A stretch of 64,000 bases of DNA from Paenibacillus dendritiformis (GCF_021654795.1 NZ_AP025344.1:1378501-1442500); one strand, 5' to 3'. Counted from the stretch's first letter, positions 53,419-62,554 are shown. Numbers and translations: made by a program. Notes: a model not told the origin generated them from the sequence alone.

Positions 53419-54693
53419 ATGCGTAAAAAGATGGTCCTGCTCACGTTGGCAGCGGCAATGGTCATGTCCATGGGGTTGACGGGCTGCGCGACGACAAGAG
53501 ACAATGTCACCACAAAGAGCAATAACATGCGTACCCGCACAACCCATGATGGAATCTACCCTCTGGGCATGAATCCGAATCTGGACACCAACGCCAACAA
53601 ATATAACGGCAACCGCTACGGCACACGAGGCTATGGAGTAGACGGTGTTCGCGGTTATGGCGTAGACGGCATTGGCACTCGCGGCTACGGCGTCGGCGGT
53701 ACCGGCACTCGCGGCTTGGGCGTGGACGGCATCGGCACCCGCGGCTGGGGCGTTGATGGCATCGGCACTCGGGGCTGGGGCGTTGATGGCATCGGCACTC
53801 GGGGCCATGGCGTAGACGGCATCGGTACCCGCGGCTACGGCCTCGATGGCATCGGTACTCGCGACGGTATGCGCGGCTTGGGCGTAGACGGCATCGGCAC
53901 TCGCGGCTGGGGTGTTGATGGAGCAGGCACTCGCGGTTATGGCGTAGACGGAATGGGTACACGCGGTTACGGCGTCGGCGGCACCGGTACACGCGGCTAC
54001 GGCGTAGACGGCATGTATGGCACCCATAGATACGGCACACATGGCTATGGAACGCATAATTATGGCATGACGGGTTATGGAGTAGACGGCAGCCGTCTGC
54101 ATGGTTACGGCACTGGGACTCATTCCATGACCAATATGCACATGAACAAGAAAATCGCTGACAAAATTGCCCGCATGAAGGGAGTTAAATCAGCGAACGT
54201 CATGCTGACCAACAACAATGCTTATGTAGCCGTATCGACGGACACGGCTATGAAGACGAAGGGAACGGGCAAGGGAGCGCATCATCTGAAGGCAAAGGGA
54301 ACCCATCACCGCGGGACCGGAGCGAAAAGCATCAGCAGCCGAGGCGGTACCGGAAATCTCGATGCTCGTTCCAAGAGCCATACCTTGAATAACAGCGTAG
54401 ACATGCGCACAAGCAGCGATATATCGGCTGACTTGAAGAACCGCATTGCCGAGATTGTCAAAAAAGATGCTCCGCAATGCCAACAAGTGTACGTGTCATC
54501 CAACCCGGATTTCGTCAAACGGATGAATGAGTTTATGAAGAGCTCGAAAGAAGGCCGTCCGTTGTCGGGATTCGCCAACGACTTTCAAGAAATGGTTTAT
54601 CGTATCTTCCCAACACAAGAATATGGAACCACGAGACAAATGACCAATACTCATCCGAGACGGCTGAACAATATGGCTCCCGGCTTGAGATAA
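53419..54693 (+). CDS. YhcN/YlaJ-type sporulation lipoprotein with glycine-rich decapeptide repeats
   Basis: 424 residues from ATG 53419 behind AAGGAGG. The signal peptide ends in L-T-G-C with Cys23. Residues about 70-225 are roughly 15 copies of a decapeptide like R-G-Y-G-V-D-G-I-G-T. A YhcN/YlaJ-type domain follows (KKIADKIARMKGVKSANVML, then VAVSTDTAMKT), with a second half near residue 335-375. YhcN is found in the inner spore membrane of Bacillus, so this is probably a forespore membrane protein. The repeat insert is unusual for the family. Confidence 0.87.
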   Translation: MRKKMVLLTLAAAMVMSMGLTGCATTRDNVTTKSNNMRTRTTHDGIYPLGMNPNLDTNANKYNGNRYGTRGYGVDGVRGYGVDGIGTRGYGVGGTGTRGLGVDGIGTRGWGVDGIGTRGWGVDGIGTRGHGVDGIGTRGYGLDGIGTRDGMRGLGVDGIGTRGWGVDGAGTRGYGVDGMGTRGYGVGGTGTRGYGVDGMYGTHRYGTHGYGTHNYGMTGYGVDGSRLHGYGTGTHSMTNMHMNKKIADKIARMKGVKSANVMLTNNNAYVAVSTDTAMKTKGTGKGAHHLKAKGTHHRGTGAKSISSRGGTGNLDARSKSHTLNNSVDMRTSSDISADLKNRIAEIVKKDAPQCQQVYVSSNPDFVKRMNEFMKSSKEGRPLSGFANDFQEMVYRIFPTQEYGTTRQMTNTHPRRLNNMAPGLR

Positions 54694-54704
54694 CAAACGG
54701 GAAG

Positions 54705-54746
54705 GAACCGCGTCTGCGCTTTTGGCAGAGAAGCGCGGTCCTTTTC
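54705..54746 (+). terminator. Terminator after the YhcN-type gene
   Basis: ACCGCG/CGCGGT and TCTGC/GCAGA pair in one imperfect stem, followed by CCTTTT. Confidence 0.65.
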
Positions 54747-54826
54747 GCTACATAGGAATTATCTTGCGGCATTCCGCCGCGGTTTATGCGGAAGCGGAGG
54801 ATAGGCCCATTTTTGAGAAGCATCGC

Positions 54827-54854
54827 ACCAAGTAAGAATGCCCTTCATACTATA
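54827..54854 (+). promoter_or_regulatory. Sigma-K promoter of gerE
   Basis: AC at 54827, a 17-base spacer and a perfect CATACTATA at 54846. gerE is a known sigma-K target in B. subtilis. Confidence 0.8.
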
Positions 54855-54915
54855 ACTTTGACTGTATCCCTTAACCTTGTTAAATAACAAAAATTCGGGC
54901 AAGGAGGGGTGACAC

Positions 54916-55140
54916 TTGAAGGGTAGCGATCACAAAAGCAAGTTCCTGTTAACGAACCGTGAACGCGAAGTCTTTGAATTGCTTGTTCAAGACAAAACGA
55001 CCCGCGACATCGCGCAACTGCTGTTCATTAGCGAGAAGACAGTCCGAAACCACATCTCCAACGTGATGCAAAAATTAAATGTGAAAGGTCGGTCGCAAGC
55101 GGTTGTCGAACTGATCAAGCTTGGGGAGTTAAAAATCTGA
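54916..55140 (+). CDS. gerE: Late sporulation regulator GerE
   Basis: 74-residue LuxR-type helix-turn-helix DNA-binding protein, the same length as B. subtilis GerE. It acts last in the mother-cell cascade, turning late coat genes up or down alongside sigma-K. Diagnostic segments are LTNREREVFELLVQDKTT, ISEKTVRNHISNVMQKL and VKGRSQAVVELIKLGEL. It starts at TTG 54916 behind AAGGAGGGG. A near-perfect sigma-K promoter and its own terminator bracket it. Confidence 0.96.
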   Translation: MKGSDHKSKFLLTNREREVFELLVQDKTTRDIAQLLFISEKTVRNHISNVMQKLNVKGRSQAVVELIKLGELKI

Positions 55141-55254
55141 TGATAAGCCCATCGCCCTGACCATTGTTAACTTCTGCTCCTGCGGCAGCACCTTACCCAA
55201 GGAGAGAAGTTCTTGAATGAGCAAGTCGCTACGGCTTGCATTCAATAGATCACA

Positions 55255-55309
55255 GCGTCATCTGCCGGGTGCCCCGCACAGGGTCTGGCAGTTAGACGCT
55301 AATTTTTTT
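55255..55309 (+). terminator. Terminator after gerE
   Basis: Imperfect long stem (GCGTC/GACGC and CTGCC/GGCAG) followed by seven Ts. The 114 bases between gerE and this hairpin show no gene. Confidence 0.7.
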
Positions 55310-55330
55310 GTCCTCTTCCCTTGCATAGAG

Positions 55331-55358
55331 AAGGCCCGTGCTCGGGAGCACAGGCCTT
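55331..55358 (-). terminator. Hairpin after nagA
   Basis: AAGGCCTGTGCT / AGCACGGGCCTT on the minus strand (one G-U wobble), 30 bases after the nagA stop. No clear T-run. Confidence 0.6.
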
Positions 55359-55388
55359 GATACTAAATAGGCGTGAATGGAGACGGGC

Positions 55389-56573
55389 TTAGGCTTGCTG
55401 CATATGGCTGCGCCCCTTCACCCAGACTCGGCGGATGTTCAGATCGCGGTCGGTCCAGACGAGATCGGCCTGCTTGCCGACTTCGATGCTGCCGGTGATG
55501 TCATCGATGCGAAGCTGCTTCGCCGGATTGATGCTCGCGAGGCGGGACGCTTCCTCGACGGACAGGCCCACCTGCTCGATGACGAAGCGGACGGCGCCGA
55601 TCATCGTCAGCGTGCTCCCTGCCAGCGAATCGCCTTCCGTCAGCCGGGCCACTCCGTCCTTCACGGTGACCGGGAGGCCGCCCAGCTCGTAAGCTCCGTT
55701 CGGCATGCCCGCCGCGGACATCGCGTCCGTAATAAGCACGAGCTTGCCTGGCGCTTTGGAGCGGGCGAGCAGCTTGATGCATGCGGGATGCACGTGATGG
55801 CCGTCCGCTATGACTTCGGCCGTAATCCGATCGTCGGTCAGGACGGCGCCGGCGACGCCCGGATTGCGGTGATGGACCGGGGACATCGCATTGAATGTAT
55901 GCACCGCTTGGTTCAGGCCCGCATTGACCGCTTCGGTCACCTGCTCGAATGTCGCGTCGGTATGGGCCGCCGCCACGTTAATGCCGTGATCCCGAGACCA
56001 GCGGATCGCTTCGATGGCATGCTGCCGCTCCGGAGCGAGGCTCAATTGCTTCATGATGCCCGGATGGTTCTTATCCCAAGCTTCCAGCCACTCGATTTGC
56101 GGATCGAGCATATAGGCTTCGTTCTGCGCCCCTTTGTACTTCGGATTGACGAACGGTCCTTCGAGGTGAAGACCCGCCAGCTGGGCATAAGGCATATCCC
56201 GCTTCATATAAGCGTCGACGGCCGCGACGACCTTGTCCAGCGCTTCGCGGGACTGCGTCATGGACGTGGCGAGCATCGCCGTCGTGCCATGCTCCATATG
56301 GAAGCGCGTAATCGTGTCATACGCCTCCGCTGTCGCGTCCATGAAGTCGGCGCCGAAGCCGCCGTGCACGTGCACATCGATGAACCCGGGCAGCAAGTAC
56401 CCGCCTTCGGCATCGATGGCTTCGTCAAGCCCTGAGCGATCTCTGTCCGACAATTGTGCTGGTGTTCCGATGAAGACAATGCGCCCATCCTCTACGCGGA
56501 CGACGCCATCCGTCAGGATGCCGTTCGGCGTTACGACGCGAGCTTGCTTCACCGTAAATGTTGACTTATTCAT
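55389..56573 (-). CDS. nagA: N-acetylglucosamine-6-phosphate deacetylase (NagA)
   Basis: Removes acetate from GlcNAc-6-phosphate to give glucosamine-6-phosphate. 394 residues of the amidohydrolase fold. Visible are the H-x-H metal segment PGFIDVHVHGGFGADF, LHLEGPFVNPKYKGAQ (metal-binding Glu), VAAAHTDATFEQ, FNAMSPVHHRNPG and the catalytic Asp segment VLITDAMSAAG. It starts at ATG 56573, overlapping the nagB end by eight bases. Confidence 0.95.
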   Translation of the reverse strand: MNKSTFTVKQARVVTPNGILTDGVVRVEDGRIVFIGTPAQLSDRDRSGLDEAIDAEGGYLLPGFIDVHVHGGFGADFMDATAEAYDTITRFHMEHGTTAMLATSMTQSREALDKVVAAVDAYMKRDMPYAQLAGLHLEGPFVNPKYKGAQNEAYMLDPQIEWLEAWDKNHPGIMKQLSLAPERQHAIEAIRWSRDHGINVAAAHTDATFEQVTEAVNAGLNQAVHTFNAMSPVHHRNPGVAGAVLTDDRITAEVIADGHHVHPACIKLLARSKAPGKLVLITDAMSAAGMPNGAYELGGLPVTVKDGVARLTEGDSLAGSTLTMIGAVRFVIEQVGLSVEEASRLASINPAKQLRIDDITGSIEVGKQADLVWTDRDLNIRRVWVKGRSHMQQA

Positions 56574-57294
56574 GGAAATGCTTTGCCGCCTCCTTGTCGA
56601 GTAATACGACGACGTTCGGATGGGTCTGAAGAAGAGAAGCCGGGATATCGGTCGTAATCGGGCCAGTCAGCGCGCGATGAACGATGTCCGCCTTGTCTGC
56701 GCCGCGGACGACGAGCATGATCATCTTCGCCTTCAGGATGGAGCCGACGCCCATCGTAATCGCCTGCGTAGGCACTTCGTCAATCGAGTTGAAAAAGCGC
56801 TTGTTCGCCTGGCGCGTCTCTTCCTTGAGCGTGACGACATGCGTGCGGCTCTGCAGGTGGCGGTCAGGTTCGTTGAAGCCGATATGGCCGTTATGGCCCA
56901 GGCCCAGCAGTTGAAGGTCGATGGAGGCGTCGGAGAGCATTTTGTCGTAGCGCTTGCTCTCAGCCTCCAGATCGGATGCGTTGCCGTCAGGCACATGGGT
57001 GTTCGCTTTATCAATGTCGATGTGATCAAATAATTGCTTGTTCATGAAGGTGCGGTATGTCTCCGAATGATCGGAAGGCAGACCGACATATTCATCCAGA
57101 TTGTACGAGGTGACCTGCTTGAAGCTGACATATCCTTTCCCGCAGAGCCGGATTAGCTCCTGATAGATGCCGATCGGCGTGCTTCCCGTCGCCATGCCAA
57201 GCACGGCATGAGGCTTCGTCTGCACGAGGCTCGCAATAATGGCGGCCCCGTTCTGGTTCAATTCTTCATTGGTCTCGAACGTCAAAATATTCAT
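56566..57294 (-). CDS. nagB: Glucosamine-6-phosphate deaminase (NagB)
   Basis: Turns glucosamine-6-phosphate into fructose-6-phosphate and ammonia. 242 residues, matching B. subtilis NagB in length. Landmarks are TSYNLDEYVGLPSDHSET (catalytic Asp) and LGLGHNGHIGFNEP (catalytic His). The ATG at 57294 has AAAGGGAGG about 10 bases upstream. The frame stays open upstream, but those residues do not match the family. It follows the rpiR-type gene by 10 bases and overlaps nagA, so one operon. Confidence 0.95.
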   Translation of the reverse strand: MNILTFETNEELNQNGAAIIASLVQTKPHAVLGMATGSTPIGIYQELIRLCGKGYVSFKQVTSYNLDEYVGLPSDHSETYRTFMNKQLFDHIDIDKANTHVPDGNASDLEAESKRYDKMLSDASIDLQLLGLGHNGHIGFNEPDRHLQSRTHVVTLKEETRQANKRFFNSIDEVPTQAITMGVGSILKAKMIMLVVRGADKADIVHRALTGPITTDIPASLLQTHPNVVVLLDKEAAKHFHE

Positions 57295-57304
57295 TGTGTT
57301 GGTG

Positions 57305-58171
57305 TTACCTCCCTTTAGCTTTACGATACTTCCGCACCATCCGGTACGAGTGTTCCAGCATCGGAATGCGTTCGTGGAACTCCTCACTCGTCATGCCCGC
57401 GAACAGAATGTCGATGATATGCAGCTGCGCGATGCGCGAGGCCATATCGCCGCGGCGGATGCCCTCCTCCAGCGAGGAGGCGAACAGTCGAATGTCCGCC
57501 AGCGAAGCGAGACGGTTCGCTCCCACCTTCGTCAAGGAAATGGCGGTCGCCCCCTGTTCCTTCGCGCACAGCAGCGCCTCGATCGTCTCCGGCGTCTCGC
57601 CGGAATAGGAGATGGCGAAGGCGACATCCCCCGGTCCGAGCCGGGAAGCCGATGTAATCTGCATATGCGGGTCGGAGAAGCAGGATGCCTGCTTGCCGAT
57701 GCGAATGAGCTTCTGATAGAAATCCAACGCCACGATTCCGGAAGTGGCCATGCCGTAAAGATCGGTTTGCCGGGCATGAAGAAGCGCCTGCAGGGCCTGC
57801 TCCAAGGTCTCCAGATCCAATAATCCGGTCGTATCGGAGATAGAGCGGATATGGTTGGTCTCGATAGCGGCAATGATGTCTGGCAGCGGGTTGCCTGCAA
57901 TGATGTCTTGGTAAGTGAGCGGTACGCTTTGCTGTGCCAGATCGGCGGCGAGCTTCGTCTTGAAATCTGGATATCCCCGGAAGAGGAGCGATTTGCAGAA
58001 TCTCGTCACCGTCGCGGGCGAGGTGCCTGACTGTTCGGCCAAATCCGTTATGCCCATCGACACTACATTTCCCGGAAATTGCAAAATGTAGTCGGCTAGC
58101 TTCCGCTCCTGCGGGTGATATTCTTCGAATTTTTGCCGGATCGCCTGCAATATTGTGGACAAACCAATCAT
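57305..58171 (-). CDS. RpiR-family regulator of amino-sugar use
   Basis: 288 residues. It has an N-terminal helix-turn-helix (ITDLAEQSGTSPATVTRFCK) and a C-terminal SIS sugar-phosphate-binding domain with ATSGIVALDFYQKL and AFAISYSGETPETIE. It probably senses GlcNAc-6-phosphate or a related sugar phosphate. The start is either ATG 58171 or TTG 58162, the latter at a better distance from AAAAGG. First gene of an operon with nagB and nagA. A palindrome at its promoter is a likely binding site. Confidence 0.9.
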   Translation of the reverse strand: MIGLSTILQAIRQKFEEYHPQERKLADYILQFPGNVVSMGITDLAEQSGTSPATVTRFCKSLLFRGYPDFKTKLAADLAQQSVPLTYQDIIAGNPLPDIIAAIETNHIRSISDTTGLLDLETLEQALQALLHARQTDLYGMATSGIVALDFYQKLIRIGKQASCFSDPHMQITSASRLGPGDVAFAISYSGETPETIEALLCAKEQGATAISLTKVGANRLASLADIRLFASSLEEGIRRGDMASRIAQLHIIDILFAGMTSEEFHERIPMLEHSYRMVRKYRKAKGR

Positions 58172-58205
58172 CCTTTTACGGTTAGATAGAATGAAAAAAA
58201 TTTTG

Positions 58206-58234
58206 ATAATTTCATGCTCTGTCATGAAAATTAT
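58206..58234 (-). promoter_or_regulatory. Palindrome, candidate RpiR-type operator
   Basis: TTTCATG-CTCTGT-CATGAAA with perfect 7-base arms, extended to ATAATTTCATG and CATGAAAATTAT with one base inserted. It sits between the -10 box and the start codon of the regulator gene, a standard self-repression site. Confidence 0.55.
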
Positions 58235-58257
58235 TATTTCACTCTTATCATAGTCAA
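58230..58257 (-). promoter_or_regulatory. Promoter of rpiR-nagB-nagA
   Basis: TTGACT and AATAAT on the minus strand with a 16-base spacer, partly overlapping the palindrome. Confidence 0.5.
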
Positions 58258-58385
58258 TCGGTACAGAGATTACAAGGCGGGGGGAAGGAAAGACACAAAT
58301 ATCTCGAATTGTTGCCCGAATCCGGGACGGGGGAGGAGGTCTGAAATGATATAAAACCAAGCTATCGCTATAAGGAAAGATGAAA

Positions 58386-58401
58386 GGGGCTGTCCTCTAA
58401 G
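58386..58401. other. IS-end-like sequence in the rpiR/AraC gap
   Basis: GGGGCTGTCCTCTAAG, similar to the arm at 19971 (GGGGCTGTCTCATAAG) and to the ends of some insertion sequences. No transposase is present. The remaining 336-base gap (58172-58507) holds the nag promoter and palindrome and otherwise nothing I recognise. Confidence 0.3.
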
Positions 58402-58507
58402 TCGCTTTTACCCGCACAGAGGCAACCCCGTCCCTGCTTCTCGCGGCTCAACCTGCCGGAAAAAGGTGCAAACATCCAGTTCCTTTTAGGACGTTCAAAG
58501 CAGGCGC

Positions 58508-59365
58508 TTAAGATTCGGCCGCGAGCTGGCGCTGATCCCGGAATTGGCGCGGGGACAACCCCATCCGGTTCTTGAAGGTGCGGTAGAAATAGGAGTAGCT
58601 CTGGAAGCCGCACATCTCGGCAATCTGCTCCAGCGGCATGTAGCCATGCAGGATTCGTTCGCAGGCAAGCGTAATCCGTACCTGGATCGCGTAATCCATA
58701 ATCGACTGCTGAAAGGTCTCCTTGAACACATGGGACGCCCGCGATACGCTCAGTTGAACGGAATCGGCGGCATCCTGGAGCGAGAACGGCTCGGTCGCAT
58801 GCACTTCGACATATTGCTTGATGCTGTGAGCGAGCTGCGCCGTCCGGTTCATATTCACGAAGGAAGGGTGCGTACGTTCCGTCAGCGTCCGCTCGAGCAT
58901 CCCGAAGAAGGCGAAGGTGAGATGCTTGACAATATCGTTCACCTTGATCGAGCCGAAGAGGCGCTGCTCCTGCATAATCTCCCGCCAGAGGGACAGCAGA
59001 TGGTCGTCGATGCCGATCGCGGACTTGCCGGGGCGCTCGCGCTTCGACCACCATTGTTCGACCCAGGGGCCGTTCAGAATCATATAATAATCGAGACTGT
59101 GCACTTTGCGAAGCGGATCGGATGCCTCGGGATTGCGGTAGCCAATCTTCAGATCATAATATTCGCCCGGGCTGAGCATCAGGAGATCGCCGGGCTTCAA
59201 CTCCTGGTACCCTCCGTCGAGCCACGTGTGGCCGCTGCCCTCCAGCTGGATACGGACCAGGTAGTGCTTCAGATCGGGAATGACGAGCGTCATTGCTTTG
59301 CTGTGCCGGGCATGCCCGGCGAACAGCAAGGAGATGTCCGGTCGCGGTTCACTGGATTGAGACAT
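58508..59365 (-). CDS. AraC-family transcriptional regulator
   Basis: 285 residues. The third ATG, at 59365, is chosen because AAGAAGGGGG lies at proper distance. The N-terminal cupin part (GHTWLDGGYQELKPGDLLML) binds an unknown ligand, and the C-terminal double helix-turn-helix reads SLQDAADSVQLSVSRASHVF and LEQIAEMCGFQSYSYFYRTF. It is divergent from the sugar-oxidation operon that begins 207 bases away and is its likely activator. Confidence 0.88.
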   Translation of the reverse strand: MSQSSEPRPDISLLFAGHARHSKAMTLVIPDLKHYLVRIQLEGSGHTWLDGGYQELKPGDLLMLSPGEYYDLKIGYRNPEASDPLRKVHSLDYYMILNGPWVEQWWSKRERPGKSAIGIDDHLLSLWREIMQEQRLFGSIKVNDIVKHLTFAFFGMLERTLTERTHPSFVNMNRTAQLAHSIKQYVEVHATEPFSLQDAADSVQLSVSRASHVFKETFQQSIMDYAIQVRITLACERILHGYMPLEQIAEMCGFQSYSYFYRTFKNRMGLSPRQFRDQRQLAAES

Positions 59366-59572
59366 GTGCATCCCCCTTCTTTTTATGTTGTCACATACAT
59401 CGATTATATCAGACAATAGCAAGATTGTTCATGTAAAAAAGATATCCTTCATTCACAGCCCGGATACAATGTGGCACAATGAATGAGTCCGATGTAAACC
59501 TTTTCAGAGGAATGCGCGGCGAATAAATAAGGCAGCCTATCCAATATTGAATTTAAAAGAGGTGCTTGGTCC

Positions 59573-60331
59573 ATGAAAATCGGAGTTCAGCTTTATACGG
59601 TGAGAGACGAGACCGAAAAGAACTTCATCGGCACGCTGGAAAAAATAGCGGAGATGGGCTACGAAGGCGTGGAATTTGCCGGTTACGGCGGACTGAAGCC
59701 GCAGGAACTGGCGGACGCCCTCAAACGGCTGAATCTCGCTGCCGCAGGGTCCCATGTCAGCATTGAGCAGCTGGTCGAACACCTCGACGAGCAGATCGAG
59801 ATGAACACGGCGATCGGCAACCGGTACATCGCATGCCCGTGGCTTCCGGAGTCCCGGTACAACTCTCTCGAAGCGCTGCTGCATACGGCAGAGCAGTTGG
59901 CGAATGCATCCGACCGGCTCGCCGAGCATGGAATTAAGCTTGGCTATCATAACCATGATTTTGAATTTACGAGAAAACTCGGAGACGATACGGTATACGA
60001 TACATTGTTCCGGATCGTTCCCGCAGAGAAGCTCTTCACGGAGCTAGATGTCTGCTGGGTGCAGTATGCCGGGTACGACCCGCTTACTGTCATTGCAAGC
60101 TGCAAGGGACGGATTCCGTTGGTTCATTACAAAGATCTGCGGCGCGATGAGCAGGGACGCCCGCTCACTGTCGAACTGGGAGAAGGCGAACTCGATCTGG
60201 TCGCCATTGCCGGCGCGTCGAAGGAAGCCGGAGCGGAGTGGCTTATTGTCGAGCAGGATGAATGCCAGCGCCCGAGCCTGGAGAGCATCCGCAACAGCAG
60301 ACAATGGATCAAGAACAATCTGGGGTGCTGA
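59573..60331 (+). CDS. Sugar phosphate isomerase/epimerase (xylose isomerase-like TIM barrel)
   Basis: 252 residues from ATG 59573 behind AAAGAGGTG. The TIM-barrel landmarks are MKIGVQLYTVRDETEKN, GYEGVEFAGYG, LGYHNHDFEF (metal-binding His), ELDVCWVQYAGYDP and a final VEQDECQRPSLESI. Related proteins act as isomerases, epimerases or dehydratases, for example on keto-sugars. First gene of a four-gene operon. Substrate unknown. Confidence 0.88.
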   Translation: MKIGVQLYTVRDETEKNFIGTLEKIAEMGYEGVEFAGYGGLKPQELADALKRLNLAAAGSHVSIEQLVEHLDEQIEMNTAIGNRYIACPWLPESRYNSLEALLHTAEQLANASDRLAEHGIKLGYHNHDFEFTRKLGDDTVYDTLFRIVPAEKLFTELDVCWVQYAGYDPLTVIASCKGRIPLVHYKDLRRDEQGRPLTVELGEGELDLVAIAGASKEAGAEWLIVEQDECQRPSLESIRNSRQWIKNNLGC

Positions 60332-60419
60332 GACGGCGGTCACGGAGCATCATTCATCTTATGCAAATCGCAATCCCGACTAACTTATATGAATCAACGC
60401 CTACAGGAGGAGAATGAAT

Positions 60420-61502
60420 ATGTCTAACATCTACAAGATCGCAATTATCGGCTGCGGTGGAATCGCGAACGGCAAGCATATGCCAAGCCTCAAGAAGCTG
60501 GACAATGTGCAGATGGTCGCGTTTTGCGATATTATTCCGGAGCGTGCGGAGGAAGCCAAGGCGAAATACGGCGCGGAAGGCGCGAAAGTATATACCGACT
60601 ACAAGGAGCTGCTAAAAGACGGCAGCATCGACATCGTTCACGTCTGTACGCCGAACGATTCCCATGCGGAGATTACGATTGCCGCCCTGGAGAGCGGCAA
60701 GCATGTCATGAGCGAGAAGCCGATGGCGAAGACGGCCGCCGACGCGCGCCGCATGGTCGAGGCCGCGAAGCGCACGGGCAAGAAGCTGACGGTCGGGTAC
60801 AACAACCGCTTCCGCTCGGACAGCCAATATTTGAAAAAGCTGTGCGAGGACGGAACGCTGGGCGACATTTACTATGCGAAAGCTCATGCGGTTCGCCGCC
60901 GCGCCGTTCCAACTTGGGGCGTGTTCCTCGACGAAGAGAAGCAAGGCGGAGGACCGCTCATCGATATCGGCACGCATGCGCTTGATTTGACGCTGTGGAT
61001 GATGAACAACTACGAGCCCAAGATCGTGCTCGGCTCCTCTTTCCACAAGCTCGGAAGCCGTCCGAACGCGGCCAACGCATGGGGCTCCTGGGATCCGGAG
61101 AAATTCAAGGTCGAAGATTCCGCCTTCGGCATGATCGTCATGAAAAATGGCGCAACGATCGTATTGGAATCGAGCTGGGCGCTGAACGTGGCCCAGTCCG
61201 GAGAAGCGAAGTGCACGCTGTGCGGCACCGAGGCCGGAGCCGACATGTGGAACGGTCTCAATATCAACGGCGAGAAGTACGGCCGCCTGTATGATCAGAA
61301 GATCGAATTGACCGCCGGCGGCGTAGACTTCTATGACGGAGAGGCCGAGAACGCTCCGGATCTGGAGATGCGTCTCTGGATCGACGCCATCGAGCAGGAT
61401 AAGACGCCTGTCGTAACGCCGGAGCAGGCCTGCGTCGTTTCGGAGATTTTGGAGGCCATTTACGAATCGTCCCGTACGGGCAAAGCCATCTATTTCGACT
61501 AA
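60420..61502 (+). CDS. Gfo/Idh/MocA-family sugar dehydrogenase
   Basis: 360 residues. The ATG at 60420 is preferred over 60414 for its distance to AGGAGGAG. The NAD site is IAIIGCGGIANGKH and the dinucleotide/catalytic EKP motif is HVMSEKPMAKTAADAR. The catalytic stretch LIDIGTHALDLTLWMM holds the usual Asp and His. It probably oxidises a sugar at C3 or another ring carbon, in concert with the two barrel isomerases and ThuA, an inference from the operon. Confidence 0.9.
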   Translation: MSNIYKIAIIGCGGIANGKHMPSLKKLDNVQMVAFCDIIPERAEEAKAKYGAEGAKVYTDYKELLKDGSIDIVHVCTPNDSHAEITIAALESGKHVMSEKPMAKTAADARRMVEAAKRTGKKLTVGYNNRFRSDSQYLKKLCEDGTLGDIYYAKAHAVRRRAVPTWGVFLDEEKQGGGPLIDIGTHALDLTLWMMNNYEPKIVLGSSFHKLGSRPNAANAWGSWDPEKFKVEDSAFGMIVMKNGATIVLESSWALNVAQSGEAKCTLCGTEAGADMWNGLNINGEKYGRLYDQKIELTAGGVDFYDGEAENAPDLEMRLWIDAIEQDKTPVVTPEQACVVSEILEAIYESSRTGKAIYFD

Positions 61503-61585
61503 GACCTGGCTTGGCATTCAATCACCCATAGCCTGGACGGCGAAGACATTCATGAGGAAGCAGCAGAACTGAAGGAGGCAGCGAC

Positions 61586-62554
61586 GTGAAACTAGGCGTA
61601 TTTTTGGTACTGTACGGACAATTGTCACTGGAAGAGGCGCTCGATACGGTAGCGGCCAAAGGAGTCGAAGCGGTAGAAATCGGAACAGGAGGCTACCCGG
61701 GGAACAAGCATTGCAATCCGCACGAGCTGCTGGCTGACGAAGCGAAGCAACGGGCATTCAAGGAAGCGGTCGAGTCCCGGGGATTGATCATCAGCGCGCT
61801 GAGCTGCCACGGCAACCCGCTTCATCCGCAGAAGGATATCGCCAAGGCATACCATGACGATTTCATGGCGACGATCGATCTGGCGGCAACGCTGGGCGTG
61901 CCGGTCGTCAACGGCTTCTCCGGATGCCCGGGGGATCATGAGGGCGCGAAGTACCCGAACTGGCCGGTAGCGCCATGGCCGAACGATTACCAGGAGATTC
62001 TGGACTGGCAATGGAACGAGAAGATCATTCCTTATTGGAAGGAAGTCGGCAAATATGCCGAGGATCGGGGCGTCAAAATCGGATTGGAGCTGCACGGCGG
62101 GTTCTCCGTGCATTCCCCGGGGACGATGCTTCGCCTGCGCGAAGCGACCTGCGAAGCGATTGGCGCCAACCTGGATCCGAGCCATATGTGGTGGCAGGGC
62201 ATCGATCCGGTGCAGGCGGTCCGCATTCTCGGCAAGGAAAACGCAATTCATCACTTCCATGCGAAGGATACGACCATCGATCCGATCAATGTGAACAAGC
62301 ATGGGGTTACCGATATGCAGTCGTACACGATGATGCTCGATCGGGCTTGGCAGTTCCGGACCGTAGGCTATGGGCATGACGTGAAAACGTGGGCGGATAT
62401 CGTCAGCGCGCTTCGTCTGGTCGGCTACGATTATGTCGTCAGCATCGAGCATGAAGACGGCTTGATGTCCATCGACGAAGGCTTCACCAAAGCGGTCCAG
62501 AACCTGCAGCCGCTCCTGATGAAAGAGCCGCTCGGCGAGATGTGGTGGGTGTAG
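61586..62554 (+). CDS. Sugar phosphate isomerase/epimerase, second TIM-barrel member
   Basis: 322 residues from GTG 61586 behind GAAGGAGG. Landmarks are VEAVEIGTGGYPGNKH, VKIGLELHGGFSVHSPGTML, GANLDPSHMWWQGIDPV and HHFHAKDTTIDPINV, with metal-binding Glu, Asp and His positions retained. Longer than, and only distantly related to, the first barrel protein of the operon. Confidence 0.9.
   Translation: MKLGVFLVLYGQLSLEEALDTVAAKGVEAVEIGTGGYPGNKHCNPHELLADEAKQRAFKEAVESRGLIISALSCHGNPLHPQKDIAKAYHDDFMATIDLAATLGVPVVNGFSGCPGDHEGAKYPNWPVAPWPNDYQEILDWQWNEKIIPYWKEVGKYAEDRGVKIGLELHGGFSVHSPGTMLRLREATCEAIGANLDPSHMWWQGIDPVQAVRILGKENAIHHFHAKDTTIDPINVNKHGVTDMQSYTMMLDRAWQFRTVGYGHDVKTWADIVSALRLVGYDYVVSIEHEDGLMSIDEGFTKAVQNLQPLLMKEPLGEMWWV

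Noticed and set aside
58368..59054. A 228-codon minus-strand frame overlapping the second AraC gene
   Set aside because: It is a shifted frame of the AraC-type gene, which carries the recognisable helix-turn-helix motifs.
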